A DNA stretch of 32,623 nucleotides from CAZXNF01 sp050741255 (GCA_050741255.1 JBOIEQ010000036.1:1-32623); one strand, 5' to 3'; positions 1 to 7,508 are shown, counted from the first letter of the stretch. The notes: generated by a model not told the origin, from the sequence alone. Made by a program: numbers and translations.

Positions 1-1440
1 CGCCAGTTCCGCGGCGAGCGCCGTGGCGCGCGTGGCGAGCGCCGGCGCCAGCGGCGGGCCGGTCGCCGCGCCGAGCCCCTGCGTGAACTTCAGCAATTCG
101 GCCGCGGCCCGCCCGGCGTTGCCTGCGCGAAGGTGCACCTCGGCCAGGCCGAGCTGCCAGTCGGCGGCGCCGACTTCGGGCGGCGGCGGCAAGGCTTCGA
201 CCAGCCGCGCGGCCGTGGCCGACTGGCCGTTGGCGGCCGCCACGCGCGCGAGCTGGTAGCGGACCTGAGGATCGAGGTCCGCGACGGGAAACGCGCGCGG
301 ATCCTCGAACAAGCGCAGTGCCACGCGCCCGAGATTGTCCTGGGTGAGGGAGGTGACGAGTTGTAGCTGCGCGGTCAGCCGGGTGTCGCGCGACACGCCG
401 GTGCGCGCCAGTTGCGCGAACAGGGCGCGCGCCACGCCCGGCTCGGGGCCGAAGCGGCGCGCCGCGTAGTCCGACCAGCGCGCATCGTCGCCCTTGAGCA
501 GGCCCGCGCGGTTGGCCGTCGTGGCGGCGACTTCGCCGTAGCGCTTCCACAGGGCCTCGGTGAGCGCGGCCACCCGCGCCGGCTCGCGCGCGTCCGCCGC
601 GTCGAGCGTGCGTTCGAGCGCTTCGAGTTCGAGCGCCGGATTCTTCATCCGGGCCGCCGCCTCACCGATCGTCACCCAGTAGCCTTCGACGCCGGGCTGC
701 CGCGTCGCCAGCGTGCGCGCCTGCGCGAGGGTCTGCTCCGGCGTGGCGAGTCCCATGCGCAGCCGCATGCGCAGCCGCGCAGGCGCCTCGTCGGGCAGTT
801 GCGCGAACCAGTTGATGGCGTCCTTCTCGCGGCCGGCCGCCAGCAGCGCGTCGGTGAAGCGCACGGCCACCGCTTCGCCGAGCGGCGAATAGTCCTGCTG
901 GTAACGCAGCATGAGCCGGTAGGCGTCGTCGGCGTTGCGCTCCGCGAGGTAGGAATCGATGACGGCGAGCCGTGCTTCGCGGACCTCGACGGATGCGGCG
1001 CCCGCCGCTTCCGCGCGCCAGAAATAGCGGGCGAGCCAGGCGCGGGCCTCGACCGGCTCGCCGGTGGCCAGCGCGCTCGCGGCGGCGTCCGCCAGGCAGG
1101 TGCGCACCTGCCGGTCGGGAATTTTCGCGGGCAGCGCGCGGGCGCGGGCGAGCAGCGCTTCGTGCCGGCCGAGTCCGGCCAGTGCCTCGCACCGCAGGTT
1201 TTCCCACTCGGCCCAGCGCGGCGCGGCGCTGTCCGCGGGCTGCGCGGCTTCGATGCGCGAGAGCGCCAGCGCTCGCGCACCATCACGGATAAACGCGCGC
1301 GCCGTGTCCAGCTCGTCGGGCGCCCGCGGCGGCGCGGGCGTTTGTGCCTGGGCAATGGCCGCGGCGGCGAGCAGCAACGCACCTGCGCCGTGCGCGGACA
1401 ACAAAAAAGGCGGCCGCGCCGCCTTTTTGTGCTGGGTCAT
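1..1440 (-). CDS. Secreted alpha-helical repeat (TPR-like) protein, 3' end outside window
   Basis: I do not recognise this family. The frame is open from an ATG at 1440 to the window edge, giving 480 codons without a stop; the C-terminus is missing. The N-terminus looks like a signal peptide: basic residues (HKKAAR), a hydrophobic Ala/Leu stretch around residues 19-30, then AQAQT as a likely cleavage region, so export to the periplasm is inferred. The rest is almost entirely amphipathic helix rich in Ala, Leu, Arg and Glu, with repeated helix pairs (for example EARAWLARYFWRAEAAG, DDAYRLMLRYQQDYSP), which suggests a TPR or similar solenoid. It starts 19 bp after rplS, with GGAAG about 10 bases upstream as a weak ribosome binding site. 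An intrinsic terminator lies inside its first 15 codons. A superhelical domain of a lytic transglycosylase is possible, but no catalytic domain is visible in this part. Confidence 0.7.
   Translation of the reverse strand, partial: MTQHKKAARPPFLLSAHGAGALLLAAAAIAQAQTPAPPRAPDELDTARAFIRDGARALALSRIEAAQPADSAAPRWAEWENLRCEALAGLGRHEALLARARALPAKIPDRQVRTCLADAAASALATGEPVEARAWLARYFWRAEAAGAASVEVREARLAVIDSYLAERNADDAYRLMLRYQQDYSPLGEAVAVRFTDALLAAGREKDAINWFAQLPDEAPARLRMRLRMGLATPEQTLAQARTLATRQPGVEGYWVTIGEAAARMKNPALELEALERTLDAADAREPARVAALTEALWKRYGEVAATTANRAGLLKGDDARWSDYAARRFGPEPGVARALFAQLARTGVSRDTRLTAQLQLVTSLTQDNLGRVALRLFEDPRAFPVADLDPQVRYQLARVAAANGQSATAARLVEALPPPPEVGAADWQLGLAEVHLRAGNAGRAAAELLKFTQGLGAATGPPLAPALATRATALAAELA
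1401..1430 (-). terminator. Intrinsic terminator after rplS, inside the next gene
   Basis: On the minus strand, GGCGGC and GCCGCC form a perfect 6-bp GC stem around a 3-base loop. The stem is preceded by five A and followed by six T, and the outer ACA/TGT extends the symmetry. This is a textbook bidirectional Rho-independent terminator. It lies 30-60 bases beyond the rplS stop and within the first codons of the downstream secreted protein gene. Confidence 0.8.
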
Positions 1441-1459
1441 GGCACCCGCTTCCGGAGAA

Positions 1460-1963
1460 CTACTTCGCCTTGGCCTTCTTGGCGGCGGGCTTGCCCTTGA
1501 CCTTGGGTTTGCGCTCTTTTTTCGGCTTGGCGACCTTGGGTTCCGCCGGCGCGGCATCCGCGCCTTCCGCGACGGGTGCAGCGACTTCGGCTTCGGGCGC
1601 CATCACGTCTGTTTCCAGGCGCTCCTTGATGCGCGCGGACTTGCCGGTGCGGCCGCGCAGGTAATACAGCTTGGCGCGGCTGACATCGCCCTTCCGCTTG
1701 ACTTCGATCGACGCGATCAGCGGCGAATAGGTCTGGAAGGTGCGCTCGACGCCCTCGCCCGAGGAGATCTTGCGCACGGTGAACGCGGAGTTGAGGCCGC
1801 GGTTGCGCCTGGCGATCACGACGCCCTCGAAGGCCTGCGCGCGCTTGCGCTCGCCTTCGACCACGTTGACGTTGACGATGACGGTGTCGCCCGGCCGGAA
1901 CGAGGGAATCTTCTTGCCCAGGCGCTGGATTTCGAGTTGTTCGAGTTGTTCGATGACGTTCAT
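1460..1963 (-). CDS. rplS: 50S ribosomal protein L19
   Basis: L19 is a large-subunit protein at the 30S-50S interface. The 167-residue product starts MNVIEQLEQLEI and contains the family core: RPGDTVIVNVNVVEG, QAFEGVVIARRNRGLNSAFTVRKIS, then a VERTFQTYSPLI segment and KGDVSRAKLYYLRGRTGKSARIKE. The core ends near residue 120. The remaining 45 or so residues are an Ala/Pro/Glu stretch followed by a Lys-rich tail, longer than in typical L19. The ATG at 1963 has AAGGAG upstream and overlaps the trmD stop as ATGA, so the two genes are probably translationally coupled. It is the last gene of the rpsP-rimM-trmD-rplS operon, and the terminator follows shortly after. Confidence 0.97.
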   Translation of the reverse strand: MNVIEQLEQLEIQRLGKKIPSFRPGDTVIVNVNVVEGERKRAQAFEGVVIARRNRGLNSAFTVRKISSGEGVERTFQTYSPLIASIEVKRKGDVSRAKLYYLRGRTGKSARIKERLETDVMAPEAEVAAPVAEGADAAPAEPKVAKPKKERKPKVKGKPAAKKAKAK

Positions 1964-2784
1964 GATGTGGCTCCTTGCGCTGCCGCAGGTTCTGGTTCCT
2001 GATATCCCGGTCGTTCCGACTGTTCCGACTGTTCCACTTGGTACTCGGCGAGCAGCTTGCGCTCGTCCGCACTCAATTTCCGCGCTTCCAGCAACTCCGG
2101 CCGCCGCCGCCAGGTCCGTCCCAGCGCCTGCTTCAGCCGCCAGCGCGCGATGTCCGCGTGGTTGCCGGACAGCAGCACCGCCGGCACCGGCACGCCCGCG
2201 TGCACTTCGGGCCGCGTGTAGTGCGGGCAGTCGAGCAGCCCGTTCACGAACGAGTCCTGCGCCGCCGACTGGCCGTCGCCGAGTGCTCCCGGCAACTGGC
2301 GCGCGATCGCATCGATCACCACCATCGCCGCCAGTTCGCCGCCGGACAACACGTAGTCCCCGATCGAGACTTCGTCGTCCACCGCGCGCTCGATGGCCCG
2401 CTCGTCCACGCCTTCGTAGCGCCCCGCCACCAGCACCAGCCCCGGCCGGGCACTCAATTCCATCACCACCGCATGCGTGAGCCGCCGGCCCTGGGGCGAG
2501 AGATGCACCACATGCGCCTTCGCCACCCCGCAGCTCAGCTGCCGCTGCTTCGCCGCCGCGATCGCCTTCTCCAGCGGCTCGGCCATCAGCACCATGCCGG
2601 GGCCACCGCCGTAGGGCCGGTCGTCCACCGTGCGGTACGCGTTGGCCGCGAAATCCCGCGGATTCCACGTCACCAAGTCGAGGAGCTTGCGCTCCCGCGC
2701 CCGTCCCGTAACGCCTTCGGCGACCACCGCCTCGAGCATGCGCGGAAACAGCGTCACCACATCGAACTGCAGCATGGGCGTCAT
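1960..2784 (-). CDS. trmD: tRNA (guanine-N1)-methyltransferase
   Basis: TrmD transfers a methyl group from S-adenosylmethionine to N1 of G37 in tRNAs that read codons starting with C or G, which prevents +1 frameshifting. The 274-residue product starts MTPMLQFDVVTLFP and shows the SPOUT trefoil-knot signatures: DDRPYGGGPGMV, LVAGRYEGVDERAIE, DEVSIGDYVLSGGE, and the C-terminal part with LLDCPHYTRPEV. The ATG at 2784 overlaps the rimM TGA by one base (TGATG). The last 25 or so residues form a Gln/Glu/Ser-rich tail encoded by a 9-bp tandem repeat, and the 3' end carries the ribosome binding site of rplS. The next in-frame ATG, three codons in, is a possible alternative start. Confidence 0.97.
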   Translation of the reverse strand: MTPMLQFDVVTLFPRMLEAVVAEGVTGRARERKLLDLVTWNPRDFAANAYRTVDDRPYGGGPGMVLMAEPLEKAIAAAKQRQLSCGVAKAHVVHLSPQGRRLTHAVVMELSARPGLVLVAGRYEGVDERAIERAVDDEVSIGDYVLSGGELAAMVVIDAIARQLPGALGDGQSAAQDSFVNGLLDCPHYTRPEVHAGVPVPAVLLSGNHADIARWRLKQALGRTWRRRPELLEARKLSADERKLLAEYQVEQSEQSERPGYQEPEPAAAQGATS

Positions 2785-3302
2785 CACCAGTCCTCGCCCC
2801 AGTCCACCGTGATCGTGCCTGCCACGGCATTCACCTTGCGGATGGCGTCCGCGCTGAAGGGGATCAATCGCTCCTTCGCCGCACCGTCGCCGCCGGCCTC
2901 GGCCAGCACCACCAGCACATCGTTCGCACCGGTGCGCAGCACTTCCGCCACCCGCCCGAACGCCACGCCCTGCACGTTCACCACGTCCAGGCCGATCAGA
3001 TCGGCCCAGTAATATTCGTTCTCGGCGGCGGCCGGCAGCGCCGCCCGCTCCACCGCGATTTCCTGCCCGCACAAGGCCGCGGCCTGATCGCGATCCGCGC
3101 TGCCCGCGAACTTCACCGCGAGCGTCGTATCGTGCACCTCACTCGCCTCGACGGCGGTCTCGCGCCACGCGGCGCTATCGTCCGGATGGCCCAGCCACCA
3201 GCGGGGATACTCGAGGAGGCTCGCGCTTCGTTCGGTATACGGGTGGACCTTGACCCAGCCGCGAACACCGAACGGGGCGGCGATGCGCCCCATCGGAATC
3301 AA
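2784..3302 (-). CDS. rimM: Ribosome maturation factor RimM
   Basis: RimM binds ribosomal protein S19 and helps mature the 30S head, acting on the 3' domain of 16S rRNA. The N-terminal RimM domain begins GRIAAPFGVRGWVKVHPYT. The C-terminal PRC-barrel domain is seen in YYWADLIGLDVVNVQG, VLRTGANDVLVV and ERLIPFSADAIRKVN. Start choice: a TTG at 3302 gives M-I-P-M-G-R-I, which fits the usual first beta strand; the only other candidate is the ATG at 3293, giving MGRI. Neither has a clear Shine-Dalgarno sequence. The TTG lies 4 bases after the rpsP stop, so coupled translation is likely. Length is about 172 residues, normal for the family. Confidence 0.93.
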   Translation of the reverse strand: MIPMGRIAAPFGVRGWVKVHPYTERSASLLEYPRWWLGHPDDSAAWRETAVEASEVHDTTLAVKFAGSADRDQAAALCGQEIAVERAALPAAAENEYYWADLIGLDVVNVQGVAFGRVAEVLRTGANDVLVVLAEAGGDGAAKERLIPFSADAIRKVNAVAGTITVDWGEDW

Positions 3303-3306
3303 CGGG

Positions 3307-3567
3307 TCAGGCGGCTTTTTTGGCGGCGCGCTGATGCTGCTTGACGAGCCGCTGCGCGGTATCGCTGAGCGTCGCACCCTGGCCCCGCCAATAGGTCACG
3401 CGGTCCATCGCGATGCGGAGCGATTCCTTGCCCGCCGGCGCCGACGGGTTGTAGAACCCGACGCGTTCGATGAAGCGCCCGTCGCGTGGCTTCGTGTGCT
3501 CGGCCACGACCATGTTGAAGAACGGCCGCTTTTTGGCGCCGCCGCGTGCCAGTCGAATCACTACCAT
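3307..3567 (-). CDS. rpsP: 30S ribosomal protein S16
   Basis: S16 is an early-assembly 30S protein that binds 16S rRNA. The 86-residue product begins MVVIRLARGGAKKRPFFNMVV and continues with RDGRFIERVGFYNP and ESLRIAMDRVTYWRGQGA, the full S16 fold at normal length. The ATG at 3567 was chosen because homology begins there; the open frame extends further upstream but has no family similarity. It is the first gene of the operon, 38 bases downstream of a good sigma70-type -10 box. Confidence 0.97.
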   Translation of the reverse strand: MVVIRLARGGAKKRPFFNMVVAEHTKPRDGRFIERVGFYNPSAPAGKESLRIAMDRVTYWRGQGATLSDTAQRLVKQHQRAAKKAA

Positions 3568-3604
3568 GATGTGTCTTCGGTGCCCGGAATTCGGAAAGGC
3601 GCGG

Positions 3605-3633
3605 ATTCTACGGAATTTCCCCCGCGCTAGCAA
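3605..3633 (-). promoter_or_regulatory. Sigma70-type promoter of the rpsP-rimM-trmD-rplS operon
   Basis: On the minus strand, TTGCTA (3633-3628) and TAGAAT (3610-3605) are separated by exactly 17 bases. The -35 matches 4 of 6 and the -10 matches 5 of 6 consensus positions. Transcription would begin near 3598, leaving a leader of about 30 bases before the rpsP ATG. It is the best promoter-like sequence seen in the window. Confidence 0.7.
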
Positions 3634-3763
3634 GGATTTGGCGCATTTTCCGGGGCGCGGCTCGAGCGGGGTCCACGGACGTAACTCCTTGTTTTTAATC
3701 GGGTGAGGCGCGGCCTGGACACCGGGTTTCCGATGACCTTCGCGACGACGACGGCACCGCCTT

Positions 3764-5110
3764 TCAGCGCCCCGGTAACATCCCCTTCATCCCGCGCATC
3801 ATCTTGGCCATCCCGCCCTTGGCCATCATTTTCATCATTTTCTGCGTCTGCTCGAACTGGTTCAGCAGCCGGTTCACTTCCTGCACGCTGACACCGGCGC
3901 CGGCCGCGATGCGCCGCTTGCGCGAAGCCTTGAGGAGTTCCGGCTTCGCGCGCTCGGTCGGGGTCATCGAATTGATGATGCCCTCGATGCGGCGCACCTG
4001 CCGGTCGTCCACCTGCGTGTTCTGCGCCATGCCGGCCAGTTGCGCGGGCAGTTTGTCCAGCATCGCCGACACGCCGCCCATCTTCTTCATCTGCTGGATC
4101 TGCGTCTTGAAGTCCTCGAGGTCGAAACCCTTGCCGGACTTCACCTTCTTCGCAAATTTCTCGGCCTCGACGTGATCGACGTTGCGCTGCGCGTCCTCGA
4201 TGAGCGACAGCACGTCGCCCATGCCGAGGATGCGCGAGGCGAGGCGGTCGGGGTGGAAAGCCTCCAGCCCCGTCAGCTTCTCGCCGACGCCGACGAACTT
4301 GACCGGCTTGCCGGTGACGCTGCGCACCGAGAGCGCGGCGCCCCCGCGCGCGTCGCCGTCGAGCTTGGTCAGCACCACGCCGGTCAGCGGCAGCGCCTCG
4401 TTGAAGGCTTTCGCGACGTTGACCGCGTCCTGGCCCTGCATCGCGTCCACCACGAACAGCGTCTCAACCGGGTCAAGCGCGGCATGCAGGTCACGAATTT
4501 CGCGCATGAGGGCTTCGTCGATCGCGAGCCGGCCCGCAGTGTCAACGATCAGCACGTCGTGAAAGTGGGTGCGGGCGTGCATGAGCGCGCGCGCGGCGAT
4601 GGCCTGCGGCTTCTCGTCGACGGTGGACGGCAGCCAGTCGACCTCGATCTGTGCGGCCAGCGTCTTCAATTGCTCGATCGCCGCCGGACGGTAAACGTCG
4701 CAGGAGACGAGCAGCACTTTCTTCTTCTGCTGCTCCTTCAGCAGTTTCGCGAGCTTGCCGCTGGTGGTGGTCTTGCCGGAGCCCTGCAGGCCCGCCATCA
4801 GGATGACCACCGGCGGGGTCGCTGCGAGGTTCAGCGCGTCGTTGCGCTCGCCCATCAGCCGCGTGAGTTCGCGATGGACGACGCCGACCAGCGCCTGGCC
4901 CGGCGTGAGACTGCCGATGACTTCCTCGCCGAGCGCCCGCGTGCGCACCGCGGCGATGAAGTCGCGCACCACCGGCAGCGCGACGTCGGCCTCCAGCAGC
5001 GCCATGCGCACTTCGCGCAAGGCATCCTGGATGTTGTCCTCCGTCAGCCGCGCTTCGCCGCGCAGCGTCTTGATGACTTTGGACAGGCGTTGGGTGAGGT
5101 TGTCGAGCAT
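3764..5110 (-). CDS. ffh: Signal recognition particle protein Ffh
   Basis: Ffh is the GTPase that, with 4.5S RNA, captures signal sequences emerging from the ribosome and delivers nascent membrane proteins to FtsY and SecYEG. The 448-residue protein has an N helical bundle (about residues 1-90) and a GTPase domain with G1 GLQGSGKTTT (107-116), DTAGR (190-194) and TKLD (248-251). Its methionine-rich M domain (about 300-448) includes the RNA-binding SRKRRIAAGAG segment and the KMMKMMAKGGMAKMM tail. Length is typical. It is transcribed away from the ypjD-like gene. The roughly 195 bases to rpsP hold no clear terminator, so read-through into the ribosomal operon is possible. Confidence 0.98.
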   Translation of the reverse strand: MLDNLTQRLSKVIKTLRGEARLTEDNIQDALREVRMALLEADVALPVVRDFIAAVRTRALGEEVIGSLTPGQALVGVVHRELTRLMGERNDALNLAATPPVVILMAGLQGSGKTTTSGKLAKLLKEQQKKKVLLVSCDVYRPAAIEQLKTLAAQIEVDWLPSTVDEKPQAIAARALMHARTHFHDVLIVDTAGRLAIDEALMREIRDLHAALDPVETLFVVDAMQGQDAVNVAKAFNEALPLTGVVLTKLDGDARGGAALSVRSVTGKPVKFVGVGEKLTGLEAFHPDRLASRILGMGDVLSLIEDAQRNVDHVEAEKFAKKVKSGKGFDLEDFKTQIQQMKKMGGVSAMLDKLPAQLAGMAQNTQVDDRQVRRIEGIINSMTPTERAKPELLKASRKRRIAAGAGVSVQEVNRLLNQFEQTQKMMKMMAKGGMAKMMRGMKGMLPGR

Positions 5111-5189
5111 CGGTGAGTGTCGGTGCGGTGTTAACCGCGGCGCGCGGCAGAACGCAAAAAGCGCGGCACGTGTGCGGTAAACTGGTGGT

Positions 5190-6014
5190 GTGGATTACGA
5201 ACTGCGTATCTTACTGCACCTCGTCACCGCCGCCCTCTACGGCGTGCTCGCGCTGTACTTCTGGCGCACGCGATGGGGCAAGGCCACCGTCCTCGCGGCG
5301 CCGGCGTGGGAACGCGCGGCCCTGCTGGTACCGCTGACCCTGCACGCGGCGCTGCTCTATACGACGATCTTCGCCGGCGGCCTGCTCCACCTCGGAGTGG
5401 GCGACGCCATTTCGCTGATCGCGTGGCTCACGCTCACCGTCTACTGGATCGGCGATTTCTTCTACCCGCTGGAAGGCCTGCAGGCACTGGTGATCCCGGG
5501 CGTCGCCCTGGCGACGGTACTGCCGCTCGCGCTGCCGGCGTCGCCCGCCGTGGCCTACACCGGCATGCCGGCCTTCACCGCGCACTTCGTGGTCGCGATG
5601 CTCGCCTACAGCCTGTTCACGATCGCGTCACTGCACGTGCTGCTGATGGCCTACGTCGAGCGCCGGCTGCGCGGCGGCGCGCTGCCCTCGCCGCTGAAAC
5701 ACCTGCCGCCGCTGCTCGCCATGGAACAGGTGCTGTTTCGAATCATCGCCGCCGGCTTCGTGCTGCTCACGCTGGCGCTGGCGAGCGGCATCCTGTTCTC
5801 CGAGGAAGTGTTCGGCAAGCCGCTGCGCTTCAATCACAAGACGGTGTTCGGCATCGCCGCGTGGGTGATCTTCGGGTGGCTCCTCGCCGGCCGCGCGGTG
5901 CGCGGCTGGCGCGGCCGCGTCGCGACGCGCTGGACCCTCGCCGGTTTCCTGCTGCTGGTGCTCGCGTACCTCGGCAGCAAGTTCGTTCTGGAAGTGGTCC
6001 TCGGCCGCGGTTGA
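5190..6014 (+). CDS. ypjD: YpjD-like inner membrane protein of the CcsA/cytochrome c assembly family
   Basis: This is a 274-residue polytopic membrane protein with about eight predicted hydrophobic segments. Family-like features are FAGGLLHLGVGDAISLIAW near residue 70, the central AYSLFTIASLHVLLM segment, and the C-terminal FNHKTVFGIAAWVIFGWLLAGR followed by WRGRVATRWTLAGF. In E. coli, ypjD also lies between ffh and a CorC-domain gene, so synteny supports the call. The molecular role is unproven; the fold resembles CcsA, which handles haem in cytochrome c maturation. The GTG at 5190 is the first usable start. TAAACT lies only seven bases upstream, so a leaderless transcript is conceivable. 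No Shine-Dalgarno sequence is visible. Confidence 0.88.
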   Translation: MDYELRILLHLVTAALYGVLALYFWRTRWGKATVLAAPAWERAALLVPLTLHAALLYTTIFAGGLLHLGVGDAISLIAWLTLTVYWIGDFFYPLEGLQALVIPGVALATVLPLALPASPAVAYTGMPAFTAHFVVAMLAYSLFTIASLHVLLMAYVERRLRGGALPSPLKHLPPLLAMEQVLFRIIAAGFVLLTLALASGILFSEEVFGKPLRFNHKTVFGIAAWVIFGWLLAGRAVRGWRGRVATRWTLAGFLLLVLAYLGSKFVLEVVLGRG

Positions 6015-6026
6015 TCCGCGGCAGTA

Positions 6027-6045
6027 CGGCGGTGTCGTACCGCCG
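6027..6045 (+). other. Short stem-loop between the ypjD-like and CorC-domain genes
   Basis: CGGCGGT and ACCGCCG form a perfect 7-bp stem with a 5-base loop (GTCGT), starting 12 bases after the ypjD stop. There is no T-tract, so it is not a convincing terminator. It may be an mRNA-processing or stabilising hairpin between two co-transcribed genes. Confidence 0.4.
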
Positions 6046-6071
6046 GAGGATCCGATTGTTGAGGTGCCTCC

Positions 6072-7382
6072 ATGGAAGTGCTGATCCTCGTCTGCCTGAT
6101 CCTGTTCAACGGCGTCTTCGCCATGTCGGAAGTGGCGTTGCTCACCGCGCGCAAATCGCGCCTCGAGACGCTGGCGCAGGGCGGTGACCGGCTCGCCGCC
6201 GCGGCCGTCCGGCTCGGCGAGGAACCGACGCGCTTCCTGTCCACGATCCAGATCGGGATCACCTCGATCGGCTTGCTCTCCGGCATCTACGGCGAGGCGG
6301 TAATCGCCGCGCCGCTGGCGGACTGGCTGGTGTCCTCCGGGCTGGAACAAAGGACCAGCAGCATCCTGTCGACGGGCATCGTGGTGGCTTCGATCACCTA
6401 CGTGTCGATCGTGCTCGGCGAAATCGTGCCCAAGCGGCTTGGCCAATACAGCGCCGACCGCATCGCCCGGCTGGTCGCGTGGCCGATGCGGATCCTGGCC
6501 GTCGTGTCCGCGCCGTTCGTGAGCCTGCTGTCGGTGTCCACCGACGCGATCCTCCGGCCGCTGCTGAAGCTCCTGCGGATCAAGGAAGATGCGGCGCCGC
6601 AGCCGCTGTCGCCCGCCGAGTTACGTACGATCGTCCTGGAATCCTCGAATTTCATGCCGAAGAAGCACGTCGCCATCCTGTTGAACCTGTTCGATCTGGA
6701 ATCGATCACGGTCGACGACGTGATGATTCCGCGCACACAGATCGAAGCGGTGGACATGCGGGCCGACCCGGTCGAGTTGCACCGGCAGATCGCCACCGCC
6801 TATCACCGCCAGCTCGCAGTCTTCGACGGCTCTCCGGACAACGTGGTGGGCGTGATCCACACCCGCAACGTGTTCAACATCGCGCAGGACGGCCGCATCG
6901 ACGCCGACGAGTTGCGCACCATCATGCGCGAGCCCTACTTCATCCCGTCCGCCACGGCGCTGTTCTCGCAGTTGCAGCAGTTCCAGGCGAGCGGCGACCG
7001 GCTGGGCTTCGTGGTGGACGAGTACGGCGAGTTGCAGGGACTCGTCACGGTCGAGGACATCCTCGAGGAGATCGCCGGCGAGTTCACCACCCAGTCGCCG
7101 CTGCGGCAGGGCGCCTTCGCACCGCAGCCCGACGGCAGCTACCTGGTGGAGGGCGGCACCCTGCTGCGGGAACTGAACCGCAAGCTCGCCTGCAGCTTCC
7201 CGCTCGACGGCCCCAAGACGCTGAACGGCCTGATCGTGGAACACCTGCAGGACATCCCGGCGCCGGACGTCAGCCTGCGGGTGGCCGGCCATACGCTGGA
7301 GATCGTGCAGACCCAGGGCCGGGCGGTCAAAGTCGTGCGCCTGCTGCCCCCGGCCAGCGTCACGCCGGCCCCATCGGAATAG
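6072..7382 (+). CDS. DUF21/CBS/CorC-HlyC domain membrane protein (CNNM/CorC family)
   Basis: The 436-residue protein has the standard family order. An N-terminal DUF21 membrane domain (about residues 1-190) starts MEVLILVCLILFNGVFAMSEVALLTARKSRLE and contains FLSTIQIGITSIGLLSGIYGEA. A CBS pair follows (about 210-340; VDDVMIPRTQIEAVD, FVVDEYGELQGLVTVEDILEEIAGEF). A C-terminal CorC_HlyC domain (about 355-430) includes GSYLVEGGTLLRELNRKL. Relatives are linked to Mg2+/Co2+ export or tolerance, with the CBS domains sensing nucleotides; 'hemolysin' labels for this family are misleading. GAGG lies eight bases before the ATG. It follows ypjD as in E. coli (yfjD/corE). Confidence 0.93.
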   Translation: MEVLILVCLILFNGVFAMSEVALLTARKSRLETLAQGGDRLAAAAVRLGEEPTRFLSTIQIGITSIGLLSGIYGEAVIAAPLADWLVSSGLEQRTSSILSTGIVVASITYVSIVLGEIVPKRLGQYSADRIARLVAWPMRILAVVSAPFVSLLSVSTDAILRPLLKLLRIKEDAAPQPLSPAELRTIVLESSNFMPKKHVAILLNLFDLESITVDDVMIPRTQIEAVDMRADPVELHRQIATAYHRQLAVFDGSPDNVVGVIHTRNVFNIAQDGRIDADELRTIMREPYFIPSATALFSQLQQFQASGDRLGFVVDEYGELQGLVTVEDILEEIAGEFTTQSPLRQGAFAPQPDGSYLVEGGTLLRELNRKLACSFPLDGPKTLNGLIVEHLQDIPAPDVSLRVAGHTLEIVQTQGRAVKVVRLLPPASVTPAPSE

Positions 7383-7469
7383 TGCGCAGGCTTGCCTTTA
7401 CAAACCGGGGGCCGAAGTGCATGATCGCGGCAAGTTAACGGTGTAAGCATTTGGTTAGATTGAATTAAC

Positions 7470-7495
7470 CGCTCTTGATCGGACGCGCAAGAGCG
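7470..7495 (+). promoter_or_regulatory. Hairpin in the pilC leader
   Basis: CGCTCTTG and CAAGAGCG are perfect inverted repeats (8 bp) around a 10-base loop. They end three bases before the AAGGGGA ribosome binding site of pilC at 7498-7504. Upstream, GGTTA and TAACC (7454-7470) form a second, smaller AT-rich palindrome. Placement in the 5' leader suggests a role in pilC translation or mRNA stability; this is inference. Confidence 0.45.
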
Positions 7496-7508
7496 ACAAG
7501 GGGACGCG

